8,049 nucleotides of DNA from Aestuariivita sp964402685. GTDB lineage: Bacteria; Pseudomonadota; Alphaproteobacteria; Rhodobacterales; Rhodobacteraceae. Shown here piece by piece: positions 1-6,564 of the stretch (positions are counted from its first letter, which is position 1; each line of letters starts with the position of its first letter). The notes beneath the pieces are model-generated. The model saw nothing but the letters and a program-made list of their open reading frames with translations. It ran no database searches and was not told where the DNA came from. The stretch spans positions 1-8,049 of the forward strand of contig CAYODE010000165.1 of the NCBI GenBank assembly GCA_964402685.1, in the 5' to 3' direction. Made by a program: the position numbers and the translations under genes.

Positions 1-713
1 GCATAGGCGACGTCGGCTTCGTCCTGAGTGACTGGGATGACCTGAAAGACCTCTTCTTTCAGGTCCATCAAACCCACTTCGCGCCGTGACCGCATCAACT
101 TGCCAAGGGTGACGTTGCCCACGGGGTGCAAACGCGGATCAACCAGAACAATATGATAGAATTGCTCCGGCAGGTTTTCCGAGCTGCGCAAGTAATCAAT
201 CGCTTGACCAACCGTCCAATGTTCGGGGGCCATGACCACTTCGCGCTGCATCAGGCGTCCGGCCGAATACTCAGGATAGGACAGCGCCTGCTCGACCGCG
301 ACACGGTCGGCGTCTTCCAGGACCTCTAGGATCGCTTCCTGCTGCGGCTCCCCAAGATCCTCCACAAGATCGACGACGTCGTCGCTTTCCAGCTCACGCA
401 CCGCTTCGGCCAGAATGTGCGGTTTGAGGACCGAAATAACCTCTTCGCGGATCCCTTCGTCCAATTCAGACAGGATCTCGCCATCAAACTCGCGATCATA
501 AAGACGGATCAGACGCGCACGGTCATGCGTATTGATCTGTTCCAAAATGTCCGCAATGTCCGCCGCGTGCAGCGGCTCCATCAGTTCAATCAGGCTGGAT
601 TGATTATTGGTATCAACCGCATAGAGAATGGCAGAGATCGCTTTGCGATCCAGGGCATAGGCGTCTTCTTCACGCCCGGTATCGGGCTCCGTCGCGATAT
701 CATTTGTGGTCAT
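1..713 (-). CDS. mgtE: MgtE-type magnesium channel/transporter, N-terminal 237 codons (3' end beyond window)
   Basis: The frame opens at ATG 713-711 and stays open to the window edge, so the C-terminal membrane part is missing. Visible are an acidic N-terminal helical region (about residues 20-145), like the superhelical N domain of MgtE, followed by the family hallmark YPEYSAGRLMQREVV (147-160) and the first CBS-domain sequence, FYHIVLVDPRLHPVGNVTLG (about 185-204). In this family the cytosolic N and CBS domains sense intracellular Mg2+ and close the pore of the five-helix membrane domain when Mg2+ is high. A purine-rich GGGGGCGGGA lies directly before the ATG and could serve as ribosome binding site. 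The gene is divergent from guaD, with 160 bp between. The family call is firm; whether the pore domain is intact cannot be seen. Confidence 0.93.
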   Translation of the reverse strand, partial: MTTNDIATEPDTGREEDAYALDRKAISAILYAVDTNNQSSLIELMEPLHAADIADILEQINTHDRARLIRLYDREFDGEILSELDEGIREEVISVLKPHILAEAVRELESDDVVDLVEDLGEPQQEAILEVLEDADRVAVEQALSYPEYSAGRLMQREVVMAPEHWTVGQAIDYLRSSENLPEQFYHIVLVDPRLHPVGNVTLGKLMRSRREVGLMDLKEEVFQVIPVTQDEADVAY

Positions 714-811
714 TCCCGCCCCCGTGCCGCCTGCCCGTCTTCTTTGTCCAAGCTAAAAGAAACAGCTGCTTGAAAACAATGATAATGCCGCGATTTACCA
801 CTGCTGATCGC

Positions 812-833
812 CGGGCTAGTCTTTCTCGGGCTA
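812..833. repeat. Short direct repeat CGGGCTA x2 upstream of guaD
   Basis: In the 160-bp mgtE/guaD intergenic region the heptamer CGGGCTA occurs at 812-818 and again at 827-833, a 15-bp period. It lies about 40-60 bp before the guaD start. It could be a regulator half-site pair or chance. I could not find a convincing sigma-70 promoter for either gene here. Confidence 0.25.
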
Positions 834-873
834 TCACGCAAGCAAAGCTGCGCAAAAACTGAGGCGGCATTCG

Positions 874-2184
874 ATGAGCACAGACTTGATCATCAAAGGG
901 AAGGTTTTGTCCTTCTCCAAATCACCGTTTGAGGTGCCGCCCGAACAAGCCGCCACGCTGGATGAAGCGGTCTTGATCAGAGATGGGCGCATCGCTGCAT
1001 TAGGCGCTGCTGCCAGTCTAACTAGCCAGGCGCCCAATGCGCAAATCGCAGATCATGGCGACCAACTTATCATGGCCGGGTTCGTCGACGCGCATGTTCA
1101 CTACCCGCAAACAGCAATCATCGCGAGCTGGGGCAAACGGCTGATCGACTGGTTGAACACCTACACGTTCCCCGAAGAGATGCGCTTTTCTGATCCTGAG
1201 TATGCATCCGAGGTTGCTGCGCGATATCTGGATTTGACAGCACAAGCGGGCACAACGACCGTGTGTTCCTATTGCACGATCCATCCCGAAAGCGTCGATG
1301 CTTTCTTTGCAGAGGCTCAGGTGCGCGGGCAGCGCGCGGTTGCAGGCAAAACCTGCATGGATCGCAATGCGCCTGACGGTCTGCGTGACACGCCACGGAG
1401 TGCCTATGACCAAAGCCGGGCGTTACTTGAGCGCTGGCATGGCAAAGACAGGCTCAGCTACGCTATCACACCGCGCTTTTCTCCGACCTCGACGCCAGAA
1501 CAGCTGGAGGCACTTGGTACACTCTGGGCCGAGAACCCAAGCTGCCTGATGCAAACACATCTGAGCGAACAAACCGATGAAATCGCCTGGGTAAAAGAGC
1601 TGTTTCCAAACGCGCGCGACTACCTCGATACGTACGAAAAACATGGTTTGCTGGGCGAAAATGGGCTTTACGGCCACGCCATTCATCTGGAACCGCGTGA
1701 AATCGATCGGCTTCGCGAAACGGGTGCTGCGGTGGTTCATTGCCCGACTTCGAACACGTTTATCGGCTCGGGCTTGTTCGACATGAGTGGATTGATGGCC
1801 GCGGGCATACGCGTCGGGCTGGCGACAGATACTGGCGGCGGATCCTCTTTTTCAATGCTACGCACGATGGCTGCCGCTTACGAAATTGCCCAATTGCGTG
1901 GCACGGCGCTACACCCAGCGCAACTGATTTGGCTGGCAACTGTTGGCTCAGCGCAGGCGTTGAAGCTTGAAAAAGAGGTCGGAAACGTAGCGGTGGGGAT
2001 GGAGGCGGACCTGATCGCAATCGATCTTGGGTCGACACCTGCTATCGACCAGCGCGCATCCCGTGCCGAAGATCTGTGGGAAGCCCTTTTCCCAACCATC
2101 ATGATGGGAGATGACAGGGCTATTGCGGAGGTCTGGATTGCCGGGCAGCCTCGGCTCAACAACCCGGACGGCCTAAAACCATAA
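874..2184 (+). CDS. guaD: Guanine deaminase
   Basis: A 436-residue zinc amidohydrolase (COG0402 type), expected to hydrolyse guanine to xanthine and ammonia (EC 3.5.4.3) in the cytosol. Guanine-deaminase hallmarks appear in order: FVDAHVHYPQT (70-80, metal ligands H74 and H76), the guanine-site segment SYCTIHPESVDAFF (132-145), GKTCMDRNAP (158-167), THLSEQ (228-233; H229 metal ligand, E232 catalytic), YGHAIHL (266-272, H268), HCPTSNTFIGSGLF (289-302) and ATDTGGGSSFSMLRTM (317-332, catalytic D319). All expected residues are present and the length is normal for the bacterial enzyme. A GAGG at 861-864, 9 nt before the ATG, supports the start. Its 3' end overlaps the convergent CAP gene by 29 bp. 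A second purine-type deaminase lies on the opposite strand 400 bp downstream, pointing to a purine catabolism locus. Confidence 0.95.
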   Translation: MSTDLIIKGKVLSFSKSPFEVPPEQAATLDEAVLIRDGRIAALGAAASLTSQAPNAQIADHGDQLIMAGFVDAHVHYPQTAIIASWGKRLIDWLNTYTFPEEMRFSDPEYASEVAARYLDLTAQAGTTTVCSYCTIHPESVDAFFAEAQVRGQRAVAGKTCMDRNAPDGLRDTPRSAYDQSRALLERWHGKDRLSYAITPRFSPTSTPEQLEALGTLWAENPSCLMQTHLSEQTDEIAWVKELFPNARDYLDTYEKHGLLGENGLYGHAIHLEPREIDRLRETGAAVVHCPTSNTFIGSGLFDMSGLMAAGIRVGLATDTGGGSSFSMLRTMAAAYEIAQLRGTALHPAQLIWLATVGSAQALKLEKEVGNVAVGMEADLIAIDLGSTPAIDQRASRAEDLWEALFPTIMMGDDRAIAEVWIAGQPRLNNPDGLKP

Positions 2185-2581
2185 CCCAAATCGCACCAGG
2201 CGCCTGAGCCAAACCCATTTCCGTTGCACGGTGGTCCAACATGTTGCGCAGGTGGCCACGGCTTTCAATCCAGCCGTCCATCGCCTCGGACGCCGAGCGC
2301 TGACCCTTCGCGATATTCTCAGCGACAAAGCAAAACCCATACCCCGCGCGCCGCGCCCGATCCCCCAACTGAGACCCGTCGCTGCCCGTGTGGGAGAAGA
2401 AGCCTTTTGACGACATATCGTCTGCGTGAGTTTGCGCCAGAGCCTCCAAGTGGGTTGAATATGTGAGAGCCCCCTGTCCCACGTCCGCACGCAAGGTGTT
2501 CACTACTGAAAGCGCAGACCAGTCAGCAGAGGCAAAACTGGGCGCTAGTCCGAACACGATAAAGGCGATCGCGCGGATCAT
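2156..2581 (-). CDS. Secreted CAP (SCP/YkwD-like) domain protein
   Basis: A 141-residue protein with a probable Sec signal peptide: MIRAIAFIVFGLAPSFASA, with cleavage likely after residue 19 (A-S-A/D). The rest is a single CAP domain: THADDMSSKGFFSHTGSDGS (51-70, H52 and H64), AENIAKG (87-93, E88), GWIESRGHLRNML (103-115, H110) and EMGLA (121-125). These are the usual CAP cavity His/Glu residues. Two cysteines (C84 and the last residue C141) could form a disulfide. Bacterial members are periplasmic or exported, mostly of unknown function. The start codon overlaps the stop of the upstream deaminase gene as ATGA, and no good Shine-Dalgarno precedes it, so translational coupling is likely. The link between a secreted CAP protein and a cytosolic deaminase is unexplained. 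Confidence 0.88.
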   Translation of the reverse strand: MIRAIAFIVFGLAPSFASADWSALSVVNTLRADVGQGALTYSTHLEALAQTHADDMSSKGFFSHTGSDGSQLGDRARRAGYGFCFVAENIAKGQRSASEAMDGWIESRGHLRNMLDHRATEMGLAQAPGAIWVMVLGRPGC

Positions 2582-3918
2582 GCGCTGGCCAATCGCTGAG
2601 CAAGGATGTTTTGACGCTCAATCACCAACGGCAGATCAATCGTGGTGATCTGACCGTCCCGAACCACTTGGCGGCCCTCCACGATCAAGTGGCGCACTTG
2701 CGTGGGTCCAGCGAGCAACAGCGCGGCTGGGTCCCAACTGCCGGCGCTGGCAACGCCACGTACATCCCAAATGGCGATGTCCGCCCGCTTTCCGACGCTG
2801 ATTTGACCGCAATCGGAGCGCCCCAACACCTCAGCCCCGCCACGCGTCGCAATCTCCAACGCTTCGCGTGCGCTCATTGCATCCGCGCCGCGTGCCACAC
2901 GCTGGAGCAGCATCGCCTGGCGCGCTTCTGCGACCAGGTTGCCCATGTCGTTGCTGGCGGATCCATCCACGCCCAAGGCGACAGGAACGCCTGCATCCCT
3001 CATCGCGCGCACAGGCGCGATACCACTACCCAAACGGCAGTTCGAGCAAGGACAATGAGCGACGCCCGTCCGGCTTCTTGCAAACAGATCAATTTCGCGC
3101 CCGTCGAGCTTCACGCAGTGTGCATGCCAGACGTCGGGACCGGTCCACCCCAGATCTTCGGCGTATTGCCCGGGCCGACAACCGAACATCTCCTGTGAAT
3201 AAGCAATATCTTCGTCATTCTCGGCCAGATGGGTATGCATCATCACGCTCTTGTCGCGCGCAAGCAAAGCGGCGTCTCTCATCAAATCGCGGCTCACCGA
3301 AAACGGGGAGCACGGAGCCACGCCAACCCGAACCATCGCGCCGTCTTGATCGTCGTGAAAGGTATCAATGACACGTATCATATCCTCTAGGATCGCAGCT
3401 TCCCCTTCAACAAGTGCATCAGGTGGCAACCCCCCATCGCTTTCCCCAATACTCATAGCGCCGCGTGTTGGATGAAATCGCAGACCGATTTCTTTAGCTG
3501 CCGCGATCGTATCGTCGAGCCGTGCCCCGTTTGGGTAGAGATAAAGGTGGTCTGAACTCATCGTGCAGCCCGACAAGGCCAATTCGGCCAGCCCAATCTG
3601 TGCCGAGACAAACATGTCTTCGGGACCAAACCGAGCCCAGATCGGATAGAGTGTTTGCAACCATCCGAACAACAAGGCGTCCTGACCGCCAGGAACTGCA
3701 CGCGTCAGAGTTTGATACAAGTGGTGATGCGTGTTCACCAAACCGGGCGTGACAACCATGCCCGAGGCGTCAATAACCTCTGCGCCGTCTATCGGCAGCG
3801 CTGAACCGATGTCAGTGATAACGCCGTCACGCGTTCTAATGTCTGTGGCTTCAAGCTCATCGCGTGCGTCATTCATCGTGAGCACGGTCTGCGCATTTCG
3901 AACTATAACGTGGGACAT
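2578..3918 (-). CDS. 8-oxoguanine deaminase-type amidohydrolase (COG0402)
   Basis: A 446-residue metal-dependent deaminase. Motifs in order: a small N-terminal beta domain, GLVNTHHHLYQT (59-70; ligands H64 and H66), THLAEN (229-234; H230, E233), WHAHCVKL (264-271; H267 aligned with the third ligand histidine), HCPCSNCRLGSG (288-299) and ALGVDGSASNDMGNL (314-328; catalytic D318). The GSASNDMGNL and HCPCSNCRLGSG segments are typical of the group named 8-oxoguanine deaminase (EC 3.5.4.32; 8-oxoguanine to urate plus ammonia), formerly annotated as hydroxyatrazine ethylaminohydrolase. The neighbouring guanine deaminase agrees with a purine substrate, but a related aminohydrolase substrate cannot be excluded. 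CAGGT, about 7 nt before the ATG, is a modest ribosome binding site. Sixty bp separate it from hisN upstream, so the two may be co-transcribed. Confidence 0.87.
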   Translation of the reverse strand: MSHVIVRNAQTVLTMNDARDELEATDIRTRDGVITDIGSALPIDGAEVIDASGMVVTPGLVNTHHHLYQTLTRAVPGGQDALLFGWLQTLYPIWARFGPEDMFVSAQIGLAELALSGCTMSSDHLYLYPNGARLDDTIAAAKEIGLRFHPTRGAMSIGESDGGLPPDALVEGEAAILEDMIRVIDTFHDDQDGAMVRVGVAPCSPFSVSRDLMRDAALLARDKSVMMHTHLAENDEDIAYSQEMFGCRPGQYAEDLGWTGPDVWHAHCVKLDGREIDLFARSRTGVAHCPCSNCRLGSGIAPVRAMRDAGVPVALGVDGSASNDMGNLVAEARQAMLLQRVARGADAMSAREALEIATRGGAEVLGRSDCGQISVGKRADIAIWDVRGVASAGSWDPAALLLAGPTQVRHLIVEGRQVVRDGQITTIDLPLVIERQNILAQRLASA

Positions 3919-3978
3919 ACACGTACCTGAGAAGATGTCATGCGCGTAGACTACCCTGCGCAGGTTTGTCAGAACAGA

Positions 3979-4779
3979 TTAGTCTGCGTAATCGCTCAGA
4001 ATGGACAGCGCGACTTGGTGAATGTCTGCATTGGCCGCCGCGACAACCTGCCCGCCTTTATGCGCCGTCTGACCGCGCCAATTCGTAACGACCCCTCCGG
4101 CAGCGTGGATGACGGCCATTGGTCCCTGAATGTCGTAGGCTTCCAAACCCGCCTCGATCACGAGATCAATTTGTCCTGCCGCCAAAAGCGCATAGGCGTA
4201 GCAATCCATACCGTAACGCACGAGCTTGACGTTTGCGGCAACCGCTTCGAAACCGCGGCGGTCAATGTCCCGCCCAACTTCGGGAAACGTGGTAAACAGA
4301 GTGACCTCTTCTATAGCGCGCGCACTCCGCGCACTTATGCTCCGCGTGGTATCATGTGATGAGCAAAATGCACCCTTGGGATCACCCCAGAACCGCTCTT
4401 TTATGTAGGGCTGGTCAATCATACCCAGGCTAGGTGCGGCGCCCTCCTCTCCCAAAGCAATCAAGACGCCCCATGTCGGCGTTCCGCTTATGAAAGCCCG
4501 CGTGCCGTCAATCGGATCGAGAACCCACATACGGCCGGATGTACCTGAATGGCGCCCGTACTCTTCACCCCAAACGCCGTCATCCGGTCGATGATGGGCT
4601 AAAACCTCTCGCATAGCCTGTTCTGCAAGACGATCGGCCTGCGTAACAGGATCGAAGCCGGTCGAATCCTTGTTGTCGGAAAGAAGATCAGAAGAGCGGA
4701 AATAGGGAAGTATGGCCAGACGCGCTGCGTCAGCCATTGCATGGGCCACATCAAGATCAGATAGCGCTATAGGAGTCAT
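3979..4779 (-). CDS. hisN: HisN-type histidinol-phosphatase / inositol monophosphatase family protein
   Basis: A 266-residue Mg2+-dependent phosphatase of the inositol monophosphatase fold. Numbered from ATG 4779: FDPVTQAD (42-49), the metal ligand segment GEEYG (71-75), motif A WVLDPIDGTRAFISG (85-99, with D88 and D91) and motif B EAYDIQGPMAVIHAAGG (213-229, D216). The Tyr in place of Trp before D216 and the RAFISG context fit the HisN subgroup, which dephosphorylates L-histidinol phosphate (EC 3.1.3.15) in histidine synthesis. No other his gene is nearby, so another sugar or inositol phosphate substrate remains possible. Start choice: a TTG 12 codons upstream (4815) also gives an open frame, but the ATG fits the family length and the extra residues look unconserved. 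Neither start has a clear Shine-Dalgarno, and the ATG sits inside a hairpin (4774-4800). The XRE gene ends 71 bp upstream. Confidence 0.88.
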   Translation of the reverse strand: MTPIALSDLDVAHAMADAARLAILPYFRSSDLLSDNKDSTGFDPVTQADRLAEQAMREVLAHHRPDDGVWGEEYGRHSGTSGRMWVLDPIDGTRAFISGTPTWGVLIALGEEGAAPSLGMIDQPYIKERFWGDPKGAFCSSHDTTRSISARSARAIEEVTLFTTFPEVGRDIDRRGFEAVAANVKLVRYGMDCYAYALLAAGQIDLVIEAGLEAYDIQGPMAVIHAAGGVVTNWRGQTAHKGGQVVAAANADIHQVALSILSDYAD

Positions 4780-4800
4780 GACACGCGATGTGCCATGACT
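4774..4800 (-). promoter_or_regulatory. Inverted repeat folding the hisN start codon into an 11-bp hairpin
   Basis: In the minus-strand mRNA the arm AGUCAUGGCAC (4800-4790) pairs with GUGUCAUGACU (4784-4774) around a 5-nt loop AUCGC. Ten Watson-Crick pairs and one G-U wobble form the stem. The hisN AUG (4779-4777) lies fully within the 3' arm. No U-tract follows, so it does not look like an intrinsic terminator. Within it, AUG 4796-4794 opens a six-codon frame (MAHRVS) whose UGA (4778-4776) overlaps the hisN AUG as AUGA. The structure is seen directly; a role in translational control is inference. If the true start is TTG 4815, the hairpin is inside the coding region. Confidence 0.5.
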
Positions 4801-4850
4801 GATACGACCGTGCAAGCAACAGTTCAGACTTGCGCCAATATCCTAGTTTC

Positions 4851-5222
4851 TCAGGCGACGTCGCTAAGAACGCGCGCCAGTTCAAACAGGCGTTTGCGCT
4901 GGTTTTCCGGGATCGCATAATACGACCGGACCAAATCCAACGCTTCTTTATCCCCTAACAGATCAGCGGGCATCTTGCCCTGATCTTCGGTGGCGGCGTT
5001 CTCGTCTTCAAGTCCCTCGAAAAAGAAGCTGACCTGAACGTCAAGTGCATCTGCGATATCCCACAGACGCGACGCACTGATCCGGTTCGCCCCGGTTTCG
5101 TATTTCTGAATTTGCTGGAACTTAATGCCGACTTTCTCGGCCAGCTGCTGCTGTGTCATACCAATCAACCAGCGCCGGTGTCGCACACGCTTCCCCACGT
5201 GAACGTCAACTGGGTGAGCCAT
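4851..5222 (-). CDS. XRE-family (Cro/C1-type HTH) transcriptional regulator
   Basis: A 123-residue DNA-binding protein. Residues about 9-67 form a helix-turn-helix of the Cro/C1 type: VGKRVRHRRWLIGMTQQQLAEKVG followed by recognition-helix segment IKFQQIQKYETGANRIS (33-49), then SRLWDIADALDVQVSFFFEG (51-70). A charged linker (71-90) and a C-terminal helical tail, ALDLVRSYYAIPENQRKRLFELARVL (94-119), follow. The sequence resembles a widely conserved alphaproteobacterial group that includes PraR of rhizobia; I infer only family similarity. GGAGGT, 5 nt before the ATG, is an excellent ribosome binding site. It lies at the head of a minus-strand run with hisN 71 bp downstream. Two short dyads in its leader (5244-5256, 5265-5275) could be autoregulatory operators. 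Its targets are unknown. Confidence 0.92.
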   Translation of the reverse strand: MAHPVDVHVGKRVRHRRWLIGMTQQQLAEKVGIKFQQIQKYETGANRISASRLWDIADALDVQVSFFFEGLEDENAATEDQGKMPADLLGDKEALDLVRSYYAIPENQRKRLFELARVLSDVA

Positions 5223-5243
5223 TCTTTACCTCCGTCACAAGCA

Positions 5244-5275
5244 TGTCAGTACGACAGGTCCGGTGTGAGCGTCAC
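5244..5275. promoter_or_regulatory. Two adjacent small dyads upstream of the XRE gene (possible operator)
   Basis: TGTC-N5-GACA spans 5244-5256 and GTGA-N3-TCAC spans 5265-5275, about 22-53 bp before the XRE start codon. XRE regulators often bind short dyads in their own promoter. Arms of four bases are short enough to arise by chance, and I could not place a clear -35/-10 pair for this gene. Confidence 0.25.
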
Positions 5276-5462
5276 TCGTCATCAAAATGAACCCGGCGTA
5301 CTTTTACTGTGGCCAACGTGTGCCCCTTCCCAAGGCTTCAATGACCGTGCGAGAGAGTAGTCTTACTTGGCAGTTGAGCACAAGGATTATGATTCACCGC
5401 TAGCGAGTGTTCTTACAACGTGGTTAATGAAGTGTTGGTCAAAACACACAAGCTTACCTAAC

Positions 5463-5490
5463 GTCATTTCACTGCGTTTTATGTCATTTC
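5463..5490. repeat. Direct repeat GTCATTTC x2, 20-bp period
   Basis: GTCATTTC occurs at 5463-5470 and 5483-5490, placed two helical turns apart. A partial copy, GTCATC, follows at 5509-5514. The repeats end about 40 bp before the predicted -35 element of the oxidoreductase gene, a usual position for an activator site on one DNA face. The binding protein is unknown. Confidence 0.35.
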
Positions 5491-5529
5491 GTGTCGAATT
5501 TTCGCTACGTCATCATCGCGTTTCGAGGT

Positions 5530-5558
5530 TTGACTCTGCAATCGCTTTCACCGCTAAT
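5530..5558 (+). promoter_or_regulatory. Predicted sigma-70 promoter of the quinone oxidoreductase gene
   Basis: TTGACT (5530-5535, 5 of 6 to consensus), a 17-bp spacer, then GCTAAT (5553-5558, 4 of 6). Transcription would begin near 5565, giving a leader of about 18 nt that still includes the AGGGG ribosome binding site at 5571-5575. This arrangement supports the start at 5583 over the longer upstream frame. Confidence 0.5.
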
Positions 5559-5582
5559 TGTCAACAAAACAGGGGCTTTAAC

Positions 5583-6542
5583 ATGCTTGCATACCATATC
5601 GCGACCGCCGGGGATGCACCGGTACTTTCCGAAATCCACGCACCAGAGCCTAAAGCACGCGAGGTGCGCCTCACAATACGCGCCTGCGGATTGAACTTTG
5701 CTGACCTACTGATGCAATCGGGCACCTATCAGGACACTCCTGAGGCACCTTTTACGCTGGGGATGGAGGTCGCTGGCGAAGTTAACGCAGTAGGAGATTC
5801 GGTCACACACCTGGCCGTTGGCGATCGCGTGGCCGTTTTTGGTGGCTCCGGAGGGCTGGCAGAACAAGGCGTTTACGATGCATCTCGGGTTGTGAAACTA
5901 CCCGATGCTATGACCTTTGAACACGCCGCCGCCTTTCAGATTGCCTATGGCACCAGCCACGTTGCTTTGGACTACCGCGCCCGGTTGCAACCTGGTGAAA
6001 CCCTTTTGGTTTTGGGAGCAGCGGGCGGCGTTGGCCTGACAGCTGTCGAGATCGGCAAACTCATGGGTGCGACCGTGATCGCTGTAGCGCGGGGCGCGGA
6101 CAAACTTGAGGTTGCACGCAACGCAGGCGCAGATCACGTAATTGATGCGGAAATCGATGACCTTCGTACTGCGATTAAGGCATTAGGAGGCGCAGATGTG
6201 GTCTATGATCCTGTCGGTGGCAACGCGTTCAAAGCCGCGTTCCGCGCCTGCAAGCCTGAGGCGCGTATTTTGACCATCGGATTTGCGAGTGGCGACGTTC
6301 CAACTATTCCTGCCAACCACCTGCTGGTGAAAAACATTAGTGTGCTAGGGTTTTATTGGGGCGGTTACATGGGGTTCAAGCCGTCCGTTATCGTCGACAG
6401 CTTAAAAACACTAACTGGCTGGTATCTCGAAGGAAAATTGCACCCACATATCAGCCATAGCCTGCCACTGAGCCAGGTCGAGGAAGGCATGGAACTGTTA
6501 CGATCCCGAAAATCGACCGGGAAAGTCATTATCACGCCTTAG
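5583..6542 (+). CDS. NADPH:quinone oxidoreductase-like zinc-free MDR-family protein
   Basis: A 319-residue member of the medium-chain dehydrogenase/reductase superfamily, quinone reductase branch. The N-terminal GroES-like domain contains CGLNFADLLMQSGTY (35-49) and LGMEVAGEV (59-67). The Rossmann domain has the nucleotide motif VLGAAGGVGLTAVE (143-156), then ADVVYDPVGG (204-213). The C-terminus ends GKVIITP, as usual for the family. The cysteine/histidine ligands of the zinc alcohol dehydrogenases are absent. Members transfer hydride from NADPH to quinones or activated alkenes; the substrate here cannot be read from sequence. AGGGG at 5571-5575, 7 nt before the ATG, and the conserved MLAYHIATAG opening fix the start. 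The frame extends upstream to 5367 but lacks family similarity there. It converges with the LysR gene, 22 bp separating the stop codons. Confidence 0.9.
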   Translation: MLAYHIATAGDAPVLSEIHAPEPKAREVRLTIRACGLNFADLLMQSGTYQDTPEAPFTLGMEVAGEVNAVGDSVTHLAVGDRVAVFGGSGGLAEQGVYDASRVVKLPDAMTFEHAAAFQIAYGTSHVALDYRARLQPGETLLVLGAAGGVGLTAVEIGKLMGATVIAVARGADKLEVARNAGADHVIDAEIDDLRTAIKALGGADVVYDPVGGNAFKAAFRACKPEARILTIGFASGDVPTIPANHLLVKNISVLGFYWGGYMGFKPSVIVDSLKTLTGWYLEGKLHPHISHSLPLSQVEEGMELLRSRKSTGKVIITP

Positions 6543-6564
6543 CGAACGCTCTGATCGCTGAACC

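Larger units (their letters stand above)
5223..5582. other. 360-bp divergent intergenic region between XRE and quinone oxidoreductase genes
   Basis: No convincing gene lies here. It holds the XRE ribosome binding site and small dyads at its left end, an AT-richer middle with a GTCATTTC direct repeat (5463-5490), and a promoter-like pair at 5530-5558 before the oxidoreductase start. An open frame joined to the oxidoreductase gene begins at TTG 5367, but its 72 extra residues look unlike the family, so I treat the stretch as non-coding. Confidence 0.6.

Noticed and set aside
417..773. Plus-strand open frame of 118 codons opposite mgtE
   Set aside because: The minus-strand frame gives a clear MgtE sequence, and the plus-strand product shows no recognisable domain.
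2611..3198. Plus-strand open frame of 195 codons
   Set aside because: It lies wholly opposite the 8-oxoguanine-deaminase-type gene, has no family-like motifs and is explained as an antisense shadow.
3944..3990. Inverted repeat near the hisN stop (CGTAGACTA / TAGTCTGCG) and the palindrome CCTGCGCAGG at 3955-3964
   Set aside because: On the transcribed strand the long stem has a C-A mismatch and no U-tract follows; the 10-bp palindrome alone is not enough to claim a site.
4780..4815. Longer HisN start at TTG 4815
   Set aside because: Rare start codon, no ribosome binding site, and the added 12 residues look unlike the family; kept only as an alternative because the ATG is in a hairpin.
5367..5582. 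N-terminal extension of 72 residues on the quinone oxidoreductase from TTG 5367
   Set aside because: The extra residues do not resemble the MDR family, the family start MLAYHIATAG has its own AGGGG ribosome binding site, and a predicted promoter lies inside the extension.
6543..6564. Bidirectional terminator between the oxidoreductase and LysR genes
   Set aside because: Only a four-base AGCG/CGCT pairing and no T-run; too weak to call.
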